NCBI RefSeq assembly: GCF_020421205.1
Contig: NZ_JAIZZH010000003.1
Coordinates: 62,001-126,000 of the forward strand
Source of the DNA: Hymenobacter pini
GTDB lineage: Bacteria > Bacteroidota > Bacteroidia > Cytophagales > Hymenobacteraceae
Direction of reading: 5' to 3'
Length of the DNA: 64,000 bases
Positions 43,634 through 51,833 of this stretch are shown here, piece after piece. The translations under genes were made by a program, and so were the position numbers. The notes under the pieces are model-generated. The model was not told the DNA's origin. It saw only the letters and a program-made list of their open reading frames with translations, and searched no databases. Positions within the stretch are counted from its first letter, which is position 1, and every line of letters begins with the position of its first letter.

Positions 43634-44077
43634 ATGGAAGTAATTCTGAAAGATGACGTTAAGGGCCTGGGCTACAAAAACGACATCGTAACGGTAAAGC
43701 CCGGCTTTGGCCGTAATTACCTGCTCCCGCAGGGTCTGGCTGTATTGGCCGACAAAACCAACAAGAAAATTGTAGCCGAAAACGTACGCCAGGCAGCTCA
43801 CAAAGCTGACAAAATCAAAGGCGACGCGCAGGCTATTGCTGACCAAATCGGCGACCTAGTGCTGGATATTCCGGCGAAGGTGGGTGAGAGCGGCAAAATT
43901 TTCGGCCGCGTAACCACGCTGCAACTGGCTGACGCTTTGAAAGCCAAAGGCATCGAGGTAGACCGTAAGCGTCTGTCGTTCGACCAGGAGCCCGGCTCGG
44001 TTGGCGAATACACCGCTACTGCCGACCTGCACCGTGAGGTGAAGCACAAAGTGCGCTTCAACGTGGTAGCCGAATAG
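43634..44077 (+). CDS. rplI: 50S ribosomal protein L9
   Basis: A 147-residue protein of usual length. The N-terminal rRNA-binding domain is clear (MEVILKDDVKGLGYKNDIVT, VKPGFGRNYLLPQGLAV), as are the connecting helix and the C-terminal domain (GKIFGRVTTLQLADALKAKG). It sits on 23S rRNA near the L1 stalk. It is the last gene of the S6-S18-L9 operon and is followed by a terminator. Confidence 0.97.
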   Translation: MEVILKDDVKGLGYKNDIVTVKPGFGRNYLLPQGLAVLADKTNKKIVAENVRQAAHKADKIKGDAQAIADQIGDLVLDIPAKVGESGKIFGRVTTLQLADALKAKGIEVDRKRLSFDQEPGSVGEYTATADLHREVKHKVRFNVVAE

Positions 44078-44102
44078 GTTATACGCGGTTGGTACCCGTT
44101 AG

Positions 44103-44134
44103 AAACGCCCGGTTGTGCAAGCAGCCGGGCGTTT
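44103..44134 (+). terminator. terminator after rplI
   Basis: Arms AAACGCCCGG (44103-44112) and CCGGGCGTTT (44125-44134) are followed by TTGTTTC, 25 bases after the rplI stop. Confidence 0.85.
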
Positions 44135-44361
44135 TGTTTCTGCTTGTTGCTGCCCTTGCGCGAGAAGCTGCCGACTATTCGTGACCTTTGCTCGTACAAT
44201 CAGCTGCCTCCATTGGCAACCTGAACCGATATTTCTTTATAGGGCACCCCTGTTTCGCGTCTGTCGGGCGCGCGCCTGCACTGGCAGCCAGCTTTTGGCT
44301 GAACGCAGGATGTTCAGTAGGTTGCCCGTCCGTTGACCCGCTTGGGGTCGTATTACACGCA

Positions 44362-46548
44362 ATGTTTCGCACTGAACTACCGCTTACGCCTCAACCCCAA
44401 CAGCTGCCGCTCTCGGCCCGGGTGCTGACGATTGGCTCTTGCTTTTCGGATTCCATCGGCAAGCGCCTGCAAGAGTTCAAGGTAGCCGCCATGGTTAATC
44501 CGTACGGCACCGTGTTCAATCCCATCTCCCTGTGCCGGTTGCTCCGCGCGGCGGCGGGTGAGGATATGGATTGGCAGCAACACTTGGTGGAAGCCCGGGG
44601 CCGCTGGCAGAGCTACGACCTGCACGCTGAACTGGGGGCCGACTCGCCGGTGGAATTGCTGCAGCATATCCAGACGCTGACCCGGGAAGTAGGCGTATTC
44701 CTGGCCACGGCCGATGCGGTGGTGCTCACACTGGGCTCGGCTTTTGCCTACCGCCTGCGCGAAACCGACGAAATTATCAGCAACTGCCATAAGGTACCGG
44801 CGGAAAAGTTTGATAAAGAACTGCTTACCGCTGACGATATTATTGCTGCCGTAGCCGAAACGCATGCGTATCTACGGCGCATTAATCCGCGTCTCAAGTT
44901 TATCCTGACGGTTAGCCCGGTCCGGCACATCAAGGATACGCTGGTACTCAATTCGGCCAGCAAATCGATGCTGCGGGTGGCTTGCCACTACCTGAGCGAG
45001 CTGCTGCCCGACGTTACGTACTTCCCGGCCTACGAGCTGTTGATGGACGATTTGCGGGACTACCGCTTTTATGCGTCGGACATGCTGCATCCATCGGAGG
45101 TGGCGGAGCATTACATCTGGGAGCGGTTTACGCGCACTTATTTTGATGCGGGTTTCGGCCGGTTCAAGAAAGAGTGGGAAAGCATCCGGCAGGCCTTAGG
45201 CCACCGCCCTTTACACGCGGCCGCACCTGAGCACCGGCAGTTTCTGGAAATCACTCTGGAGCGACTGCGCAAGCTCAACACCCAAGCCGATGTGCGCATG
45301 GAGTTGCTGCATGTGGAGCGGGAGCTGGCGGCGCTGCCCCTCCCCCCTGCCCTGCCTGAGCCCGAACCGGAGGACGAGGATGATGAGGAGCGCATTGACA
45401 TTGGCGAAGAAGCTAGTGATGTGCCAGCCCACGCGTCGCTGCTGGGGGAAGGTGCCGGCATGCTGGTAGAGCCGCAGGAAGAAGAGTCTGCTGAAGAAGA
45501 TGAGTTCGAAAATCCGGAATCAGCCTACGAGCACGCCTACACCGCTGCTGCGGCCGAGGAAGATGAGGAAGAAGCGGAAGAGCCTGCTACAGTAGAGGGC
45601 GAGGCTGCTGAGCCTGTGCGCCGCAAAAAGCGACGTTCGCGGGGCGGGGTCAAGCGCACCAAGCGCAAGCATGCCCGCCTAGCTGCCGAAGCTGCTGCCG
45701 TACTGGACGCTACCGGTGAGGCTGTTACTTCTACGGAGGTGCTGCCCACTACTGAAATACCATCAGCTGAAGCTTCTTCCACTGATACCAGCATCAAAAC
45801 CGGGGAGCCTGCTACCGCCCTGGAAGCTGGTGATGAAACCGAAACGCCAGAGCCCGCCCGCCGCTCGCGCAACAACCGCCGTAACCGCCGCGACCGGCCG
45901 GCGCGCGAAAATAGCCGCCGTGCTCCGCTGTATGCCACGGAGGCCGAGACAACGCCCGAAGCCGCCCCGGAGCCAGCCCCAGCTTCGGAGCCTGCTCCCG
46001 TTGCGGAATCCGAACCGATAGTAGTTTCTGCGCCGGAGCAGGACGCTACAGAACAGATGGCACCTGTGTCATCGGCCCCAACCGAACGTAAAGCCCCCAG
46101 CCGTTCGCGCCGAAAAGCCCCGGCCACCCCGGCTCTGGAGGCTACGGAAGCCGAAGTAACGCTACCGACTACTGAAGTTGCTGAAACGCCGTTGCCGGCT
46201 GCGCAAGCTGACGCTTTAACGCCAGCACCCAGCACTGAAGCCGCGCCCGCAAAAACCCGTTCCCGGCGTAAGCCAACCAAAGCAGTCACTACTCCCGTCA
46301 CGGATTTTGCGGCGGTTCCTGAGCCCACATCTACGGAAACACAGCCGGAGGCCCCGGCAACTCCCGCTCGCAAACGTGCCCCGCGCAAAGCTAAATCAGC
46401 CGCAGCGCCTCCTTCGGCTGAAGCCTCAGCTCCTGCAGTACCAACTGCCCCGGAGCCCGCCTCCGAAACTCCGGCGGCACCCAAGCGCAAGCCGCGTGCT
46501 CCCCGACGCAAGCCCGCCGCGGATGCTTCGGCCGCCGAAAATCAGTAA
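44362..46548 (+). CDS. GSCFA domain protein with long charged low-complexity tail
   Basis: A 728-residue protein from the ATG at 44362 (MFRTELPLTPQ). Residues 1-320 are a GSCFA domain, an SGNH-like hydrolase relative: LTIGSCFSDSIGKRL holds the family-naming motif, followed by LTLGSAFAYR, ILTVSPVRHIKDT and SDMLHPSEVAEHYIW. The next 400 residues are disordered: an acidic stretch (EPEPEDEDDEERID) followed by Ala/Pro/Glu/Thr-rich sequence with repeated basic islands (KKRRSRGGVKRTKRKHA, RRKAP, RKRAPRKAK, KRKPRAPRRK). The tail resembles histone H1-like or AT-hook tails. The substrate and location are unknown; no signal peptide is seen. Confidence 0.85.
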   Translation: MFRTELPLTPQPQQLPLSARVLTIGSCFSDSIGKRLQEFKVAAMVNPYGTVFNPISLCRLLRAAAGEDMDWQQHLVEARGRWQSYDLHAELGADSPVELLQHIQTLTREVGVFLATADAVVLTLGSAFAYRLRETDEIISNCHKVPAEKFDKELLTADDIIAAVAETHAYLRRINPRLKFILTVSPVRHIKDTLVLNSASKSMLRVACHYLSELLPDVTYFPAYELLMDDLRDYRFYASDMLHPSEVAEHYIWERFTRTYFDAGFGRFKKEWESIRQALGHRPLHAAAPEHRQFLEITLERLRKLNTQADVRMELLHVERELAALPLPPALPEPEPEDEDDEERIDIGEEASDVPAHASLLGEGAGMLVEPQEEESAEEDEFENPESAYEHAYTAAAAEEDEEEAEEPATVEGEAAEPVRRKKRRSRGGVKRTKRKHARLAAEAAAVLDATGEAVTSTEVLPTTEIPSAEASSTDTSIKTGEPATALEAGDETETPEPARRSRNNRRNRRDRPARENSRRAPLYATEAETTPEAAPEPAPASEPAPVAESEPIVVSAPEQDATEQMAPVSSAPTERKAPSRSRRKAPATPALEATEAEVTLPTTEVAETPLPAAQADALTPAPSTEAAPAKTRSRRKPTKAVTTPVTDFAAVPEPTSTETQPEAPATPARKRAPRKAKSAAAPPSAEASAPAVPTAPEPASETPAAPKRKPRAPRRKPAADASAAENQ

Positions 46549-46552
46549 GTAG

Positions 46553-46580
46553 AAAACCCGGACCCGGCAGTCCGGGTTTT
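46553..46580 (+). terminator. terminator after the GSCFA gene
   Basis: Arms AAAACCCGGAC (46553-46563) and GTCCGGGTTTT (46570-46580) pair perfectly, 5 bases after the stop. Confidence 0.85.
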
Positions 46581-46616
46581 CTATTGAACGGGGGCACACC
46601 AAGCCCGGCGCTGGCG

Positions 46617-46624
46617 TATCTTTA
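46617..46624 (+). promoter_or_regulatory. candidate -7 element for priA (TATCTTTA)
   Basis: One mismatch to TAnnTTTG, about 105 bases before the priA start. No -33 box was found. Confidence 0.3.
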
Positions 46625-46728
46625 CCAACTGCTGCGCCATTGCCCTCTTCCGCGAAACTGGCCGTTTGTCGGCCGGACGCATCTATTGTTTGTTGCTTTA
46701 AATTCCGGAGAAGCTCCGCTTCCCGCTG

Positions 46729-49281
46729 TTGCCTTTGAGCCTGACGTTTGACTTTGTGCAGCCCCAGCCCGAACCAGCCGCTGACCGCGTAACGCTGTTT
46801 GCCGACGTGATTCTGCCGCTGCCGCTGCCGAAACTCTATACTTACCGCGTCCCCTTCGAGCTGAATGACCAAGTGGTGGTAGGCGGCCGTGTAATTGTGC
46901 AGTTTGGGGCTAAGAAAACCCTGAGCTGCATTGTAGCTGCCGTGCACGAGAACCCGCCCAAGGAATACCAAGCCAAGTATATCCTGGAGTTCATCGACGA
47001 CGCGCCGGTGGTGACGCAGCCCCAGCTGAAGCTGTTCCGCTGGATGGCCGACTACTATCTGTGCACGCTGGGCGAGGTTATCAACGCCGCTCTGCCTTCG
47101 GCCCTTAAGCTCAGTTCTGAGAGCCGCGTGCAGCTGCATCCGGCATTTGAGGCCGACACCAACCCATACCCGCTCAGCGACCAAGAGCAGAAGATTGTAA
47201 CGGCCCTGAGTGCCGGCGAGGAAGGAAAGTCTTTGACGTTTACTGAGGTGGGCGAGCTGCTGGGTATTGCGTCCTTCCATAAGTACATCAAATCATTGAT
47301 GCAGAAGGATGTCGTGTTTCTGTTCGAGCACCTGCAGGATAAGTATTCGCCTAAGGTGGTGAAAAAGGTGCGGCTGGCCCACCGGCTTATTGCGGAGGCT
47401 GCGCTGGAACAATTATTCGATCAGCTCACCAGCAAACCCAAGCAGTTGGATGTGCTGATGCGCTACCTGCAGAAAGTACCGGTGTACCAGAACGAGCACG
47501 CCAACCAGCGGGGGCTCGAAAAAGTCTACCTGACGTCGGCCCCGCACCTGTCTCCGTCAGCCGTAAACACGCTCATCAAAAACGGCGTGCTGGAGCAGTT
47601 TGACCAGATTGTGTCGCGCTTCCCGCTGGACGAAAACGACGCGGAGGCCAACATGCATTTTACCCTCAGCGACGCCCAGCAGGAGGCGCGCGAGGACATC
47701 ATGCGCCAGTTTCAGGATAAGGACATTGTACTGCTGCACGGCGTAACGGGCGCGGGCAAAACGGAAATCTACATCGACCTGATCCGGCAGGCGCTGGAAG
47801 GTGGCGGGCAGGTGCTGTATCTGCTGCCCGAAATTGCCCTCACCGCCCAGATTGTAACCCGCCTGATGCGGGTGTTTGGCTCCCGCCTGGGCGTGTACCA
47901 CTCCAAGTTCTCCGACAACGAGCGGGTGGAAGTGTGGAACGGGGTGCTGTCGGGGCGGTTTCAGGTGGTAGTGGGCGTACGTTCATCAGTGTTTCTGCCC
48001 TTCGATAACCTAGCGCTGGTGATTGTGGACGAGGAGCACGAATCCAGCTACAAGCAGTACGACCCCGCCCCACGCTACAATGCCCGGGAGGTAGCCTTGA
48101 TGATGGCTAATTTCCAGGGTGCCAAAACCCTGCTGGGCTCGGCCACGCCCGCCGTGGAAACCTACTACCAGACCCGTGCCGGCCGCTACGGGCTGGTGTC
48201 GCTTACGAAGCGGTTTGGGGAAGCTGGGCTGCCGGAAGTAGAGCTGGTGGACACCCGCAAGAGCCGGGAGCAGAAAACCATGCTCAACCACTTCACGCCG
48301 GAGTTGATGCAGGCTATGGAAAGCAAACTGGCGGCCAAGGAGCAGGTGATTCTGTTCCAGAACCGCCGCGGCTACGCCCCCTTCATCAACTGCCTGGACT
48401 GCGGCTGGATACCCAAGTGCCAAAGCTGCGCCGTGAGCCTGAGCTACCACAAGCACAGCCACGAACTGCGCTGCCACTACTGCGGCTACCACGAGCGGAT
48501 GTATACCCAGTGCCCAGCCTGCGGCTCCCGCAACGTAAAAACCGTGGGTTTCGGTACCGAGAAGTTGGAAGATGACCTGAAAGTAATGCTGCCTGAGGCC
48601 AGCGTGCAGCGCATGGACCTAGACACCACCCGCGCCAAGAACGCCTACCAGCAAATCATTTCCGACTTCGAGAAGCAGGCTACCAACGTGCTGGTGGGCA
48701 CTCAGATGGTAACCAAGGGCTTGGATTTTGCTAACGTGAGCCTGGTAGGCATTATCAACGCCGACAGCATCATTCACTACCCCGATTTCCGGGCACACGA
48801 GCGGGCTTTCCAGATGTTTGTGCAGGTGAGCGGGCGGGCGGGCCGCAAAGGCAAAAAAGGCCGCGTGATTATCCAGACCGGTGACCCGGAGCAGGTAATT
48901 TTCGACAAGGTAATCCGCAACGATTACCTAGAATTTTACGAGTACGAAATCCTACAGCGGCGCGAGCATGGCTACCCGCCGTTCATGCGCATCATCCGGC
49001 TCACGGTAAAGCACATGGATGCCGTGGTGGGCGAGCGGGCCGCCATCTTGCTCACTCAGGAGTTGGTAGACCGTTTGGGCCGGGAGGCCGTGTTGGGTCC
49101 TGAAGCGCCTTATATCTTCCGCATCCGCAACTTCTACCTGCAGGAAATTACCATCAAGCTCAGTCGGGAACACACCGTGCTACGCTCCGCTAAGGCCGAT
49201 ATTCTAGACGCCATGAACGTAGTGCGCGACCAGAAGGAATTTAAGCAGGTGCGCCTGGCCGCCGATGTGGATCCAATGTAA
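46729..49281 (+). CDS. priA: primosomal protein N' (replication restart helicase PriA)
   Basis: About 850 residues; the start is a TTG (46729 or 46735) because no ATG fits. The N-terminal 3'-DNA-binding domain (TLFADVILPLPLPKLYTYRV) is followed by the helicase core: Walker A GVTGAGKT at 338-345 and DEEH at 434-437 (IVDEEHESSYKQYDPAPRYN). Four zinc-binding Cys pairs occur in order (CLDCGWIPKCQSC, RCHYCGYHERMYTQCPAC), then QMVTKGLDFANVSLVG and VSGRAGRKGKKGRVIIQT. PriA reloads the replisome at stalled forks. It is single-copy-like and convergent with a lipoprotein gene. Confidence 0.95.
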   Translation: MPLSLTFDFVQPQPEPAADRVTLFADVILPLPLPKLYTYRVPFELNDQVVVGGRVIVQFGAKKTLSCIVAAVHENPPKEYQAKYILEFIDDAPVVTQPQLKLFRWMADYYLCTLGEVINAALPSALKLSSESRVQLHPAFEADTNPYPLSDQEQKIVTALSAGEEGKSLTFTEVGELLGIASFHKYIKSLMQKDVVFLFEHLQDKYSPKVVKKVRLAHRLIAEAALEQLFDQLTSKPKQLDVLMRYLQKVPVYQNEHANQRGLEKVYLTSAPHLSPSAVNTLIKNGVLEQFDQIVSRFPLDENDAEANMHFTLSDAQQEAREDIMRQFQDKDIVLLHGVTGAGKTEIYIDLIRQALEGGGQVLYLLPEIALTAQIVTRLMRVFGSRLGVYHSKFSDNERVEVWNGVLSGRFQVVVGVRSSVFLPFDNLALVIVDEEHESSYKQYDPAPRYNAREVALMMANFQGAKTLLGSATPAVETYYQTRAGRYGLVSLTKRFGEAGLPEVELVDTRKSREQKTMLNHFTPELMQAMESKLAAKEQVILFQNRRGYAPFINCLDCGWIPKCQSCAVSLSYHKHSHELRCHYCGYHERMYTQCPACGSRNVKTVGFGTEKLEDDLKVMLPEASVQRMDLDTTRAKNAYQQIISDFEKQATNVLVGTQMVTKGLDFANVSLVGIINADSIIHYPDFRAHERAFQMFVQVSGRAGRKGKKGRVIIQTGDPEQVIFDKVIRNDYLEFYEYEILQRREHGYPPFMRIIRLTVKHMDAVVGERAAILLTQELVDRLGREAVLGPEAPYIFRIRNFYLQEITIKLSREHTVLRSAKADILDAMNVVRDQKEFKQVRLAADVDPM

Positions 49282-49291
49282 TTCAAGGTGG

Positions 49292-50101
49292 CTAAAGGCT
49301 TGATTCCCCGATCAGGAGCAAAGTCAGCCCGATAACCAGCAACAGTATTCCTAAAGGGACCAGTAGAAGGGGTAGGAAGCTTGGTACCAGCAGTGACAAC
49401 ATGCACAGCCCTCCCAGCACACTTAGCACCAGCCCGGCCTTGCCACGCTTACTAGTTGGGGAAGATTTCTGACCAACTACCGGAGCGGTTGCAGAAGTGG
49501 GTAGTGCGGCAGCTTTCCGGGCCTGCCGAAGCTTCCGTAAACGGCCGTTCTTACCTTGAAAGAAGAGCAGCGGAATACCAACGCCCAGCAATACCAGCCC
49601 ATAAAACCCCAACATTACGTTCCGCAGCCCGCCCCATTCCGTTTGCGGCGGCTCAGACGCCAGCCCGGCAATCAGGAAGCCAAGCCCGAAGCCGGCTGTA
49701 ACGCCCCCCACCGCATTTACTACCGTAGTTGTTGGATCGGACGGGACTATAGTGGCCGGTGAAGGCAGCTTACTATTGACGGGGTAGCCTGCCAACGTAT
49801 CGGAGCCGGTTATAACAAGCGTGGGCTGCGGCGTTTTAGTTTTTTTCCGGGCTGCGCGGGTAGTATCAGCCGCCGCCTTAACCGGTTTTCGTCCTGCTCT
49901 CGTGGCAGTAGACACAGTGCGGTTTTCTGGCAGAGGAACTTTGACTCTGCGTACTGCCGCCGTTGTATTGGAATGCAGCGGGGACGTCACGTAAGCTGAG
50001 TATTCCTGCACTTTTGGCAAATAGGTCGGAATCCGGGTGCTTTGGCAGGCACTCAGCCATAGGCTGCATAATGCCACAATCAATAGTCGGGTTGTATTCA
50101 T
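49292..50101 (-). CDS. hypothetical lipoprotein with C-terminal membrane helices
   Basis: A 269-residue protein. A lipobox ends the signal sequence (IVALCSLWLSACQST). A basic, Thr/Arg/Lys-rich linker (RAGRKPVKAAADTTRAARKK) follows, then three or four membrane segments (VVNAVGGVTAGFGLGFLIAG, VMLGFYGLVLLGVGIPLLFF, and LVPSFLPLLLVPLGILLLVI near the end). The combination of a lipid anchor and multiple helices is unusual. The gene at 50226 has the same plan, so the two may be distant relatives. The function is unknown. Confidence 0.7.
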   Translation of the reverse strand: MNTTRLLIVALCSLWLSACQSTRIPTYLPKVQEYSAYVTSPLHSNTTAAVRRVKVPLPENRTVSTATRAGRKPVKAAADTTRAARKKTKTPQPTLVITGSDTLAGYPVNSKLPSPATIVPSDPTTTVVNAVGGVTAGFGLGFLIAGLASEPPQTEWGGLRNVMLGFYGLVLLGVGIPLLFFQGKNGRLRKLRQARKAAALPTSATAPVVGQKSSPTSKRGKAGLVLSVLGGLCMLSLLVPSFLPLLLVPLGILLLVIGLTLLLIGESSL

Positions 50102-50171
50102 CTAAGCAAGCAGTGTATATAAAATCTAGTAGACAGTTCTAATGATTCAGCAATATAGAATTTTAGCCATA

Positions 50172-50205
50172 AAAAAACGCCCTGATGTACATCAGGGCGT
50201 TTTTT
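50172..50205 (-). terminator. perfect palindromic terminator between two lipoprotein genes
   Basis: A 34-base perfect palindrome (17-base arms meeting without a loop) with six A and six T at the ends, 21 bases after the stop of the 50226 gene on the minus strand. Confidence 0.88.
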
Positions 50206-50225
50206 GTGCGAAGACTTGGAGCTGC

Positions 50226-50792
50226 CTAGACCTCGTCGAGCAGGCCCAGTACGATGAACACAATACCAATGATGGCAATGACGGTACCCAGAATCGGGAT
50301 GAGCAGACCTACCAGAATACCAATCAGCAGCAAGATGATACCCAGTTTGATGTTACGGCTGATGGCGTTGGCGTCTTCCTGCGAAGCGGCTTCCGACTTC
50401 TTGCTCAGTTGAGCTTTGGCGGTCAGCTTATCGGCTTTCTTGGCCAGCTTGGCTACTAAGGCCTTTTGAGCAAAGTTCAGCTTGGGCGCTTTGGCTACCG
50501 GAGCCTCCGCTTTGGCAGTTGCTTTTGCAGCAGGCTGAGCAACCGGCGCGGCAGCTACCGATTTTGCGGCGGGTGCAGCAACCTGAGCAGATTCAGCAGT
50601 CGGCGCGGGGGCTGCGGCTTCGGAAGTAACAGGGGCCGGAGCAGGGGCTACGGTTACGGCGCGCTGGGTGCCGTGGTACGCCGACGACGTCTTGGGCAGC
50701 ATGGCGTACTCGGCACGGTTACAGCTGGTCAGGGCCACTGCTACGGCGGCTACGGCCGTGAGCTTGTGCAGGATTCCGGACAAGTGTTTCAT
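50226..50792 (-). CDS. hypothetical lipoprotein with Ala/Lys-rich linker and membrane tail
   Basis: A 188-residue protein with a signal and lipobox (AVAAVAVALTSCNRA), an Ala/Pro/Lys-rich linker of about 110 residues, and a hydrophobic C-terminus (LGIILLLIGILVGLLIPILG and VIAIIGIVFIVLGLLDEV). It would be tethered at both ends to a membrane if the lipoprotein signal is used. It is monocistronic, with its own terminator. Role not known; architecture shared with the gene downstream on the same strand. Confidence 0.72.
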   Translation of the reverse strand: MKHLSGILHKLTAVAAVAVALTSCNRAEYAMLPKTSSAYHGTQRAVTVAPAPAPVTSEAAAPAPTAESAQVAAPAAKSVAAAPVAQPAAKATAKAEAPVAKAPKLNFAQKALVAKLAKKADKLTAKAQLSKKSEAASQEDANAISRNIKLGIILLLIGILVGLLIPILGTVIAIIGIVFIVLGLLDEV

Positions 50793-50999
50793 AGAAAAAT
50801 GGGTTAGGTGAACGGAATGAAACCGAGGCTTCTACGGACGAATGTAGAAGAAAGACGGTAAAAAAATGTCTTTTCACTATGTACCACTGACTTTCTGCTA
50901 TTTATAATTCAATGCACCAGCACGTAAGCACGCATTTCCAGCCTGAGATTTTAGCTGGGGCCGAACGCTTCAGGCAGACTACATGTTAGGCCTGCATCG

Positions 51000-51007
51000 T
51001 TACTTTG
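51000..51007 (+). promoter_or_regulatory. candidate -7 element (TTACTTTG)
   Basis: One mismatch to TAnnTTTG and only 10 bases before the ATG at 51018, so the transcript would have a leader of only a few bases. Confidence 0.35.
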
Positions 51008-51017
51008 TGCTGTGTAT

Positions 51018-51794
51018 ATGCCCCCTTCATTTAGACCAGCCCTCTGCATTAGCGCCCTCGGCCTTTTGGGCGGCGCGTTTGCCTGTACCCAGCCGCTTAC
51101 CGAGAGTACCGCCGCGCAGCTTACTGAACAGCGGCGGCAGGCCATACCCGATACCAGCGGCTACGAGCGGCGGCCTCCCCAAGACCTCAACGGCATCGGC
51201 AAGTACTACTTGGGCCGACAAATTGCTCACGTAATGGGCCACGAGGGCGCGGCTTGGCTGGAGCGCTCCGACCGGCAACAGGAAGAAGGCACCGATATTC
51301 TGTTGCGGGAGTTGCGCTTAAAGCCCACCGACGTGGTAGCTGATATTGGCGCGGGCACCGGCTTTTTCACGTTCCGCATCAGCCCGCTGGTGCCACAGGG
51401 CAAAGTGCTGGCCGTGGATATCCAACCCGAAATGCTCACCGCCCTGCGCGAAACGCGGGAGCGGCTGCATGCCAACAATGTGGTACCAGTACGCGGCACC
51501 ACCGACAACCCCAACCTGCCCGCCCGCGGGGTTGATGTAGTGCTGGTGGTGGATGCGTACCACGAGTTTGACCACCCACGGGAGATGATGCGGGCCATTC
51601 GCAACTCGCTTACTCCTACCGGCCGGGTGGCGTTGGTAGAGTACCGGGCCGAGGACCCCAAAGTGCCCATCAAGCGCATTCACAAGATGAGTGTGGCGCA
51701 GGCCCGCCGCGAAATGGCGGCCGTTGGGCTGCAGCTTACCGATTCAATTGAGTCGTTGCCGCAGCAGCACCTCTTGATTTTCCAGCGCCAGTAG
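51018..51794 (+). CDS. class I SAM-dependent methyltransferase with N-terminal export signal
   Basis: A 258-residue protein from the ATG at 51018 (a GTG two codons upstream is possible). The N-terminus looks like a lipoprotein or export signal (ALCISALGLLGGAFACTQ). The Rossmann methyltransferase core follows: motif I VVADIGAGTGFFTFRI, then KVLAVDIQPEMLTAL, VDVVLVVDAYHEFDHP and GRVALVEYR. The substrate is unknown. An exported SAM-dependent enzyme would lack its cofactor in the periplasm, so either the signal is not used or the function is atypical. It is followed 39 bases later by queA. Confidence 0.8.
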   Translation: MPPSFRPALCISALGLLGGAFACTQPLTESTAAQLTEQRRQAIPDTSGYERRPPQDLNGIGKYYLGRQIAHVMGHEGAAWLERSDRQQEEGTDILLRELRLKPTDVVADIGAGTGFFTFRISPLVPQGKVLAVDIQPEMLTALRETRERLHANNVVPVRGTTDNPNLPARGVDVVLVVDAYHEFDHPREMMRAIRNSLTPTGRVALVEYRAEDPKVPIKRIHKMSVAQARREMAAVGLQLTDSIESLPQQHLLIFQRQ

Positions 51795-51819
51795 TTCGGG
51801 CAGCACCCCGCGCAGGTTG

Positions 51820-51827
51820 TACCTTTG
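51820..51827 (+). promoter_or_regulatory. -7 promoter element of queA (TACCTTTG)
   Basis: Exact match to TAnnTTTG, ending only 6 bases before the queA ATG. If used, the transcript would be leaderless or nearly so. Confidence 0.5.
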
Positions 51828-51833
51828 CGGCCT

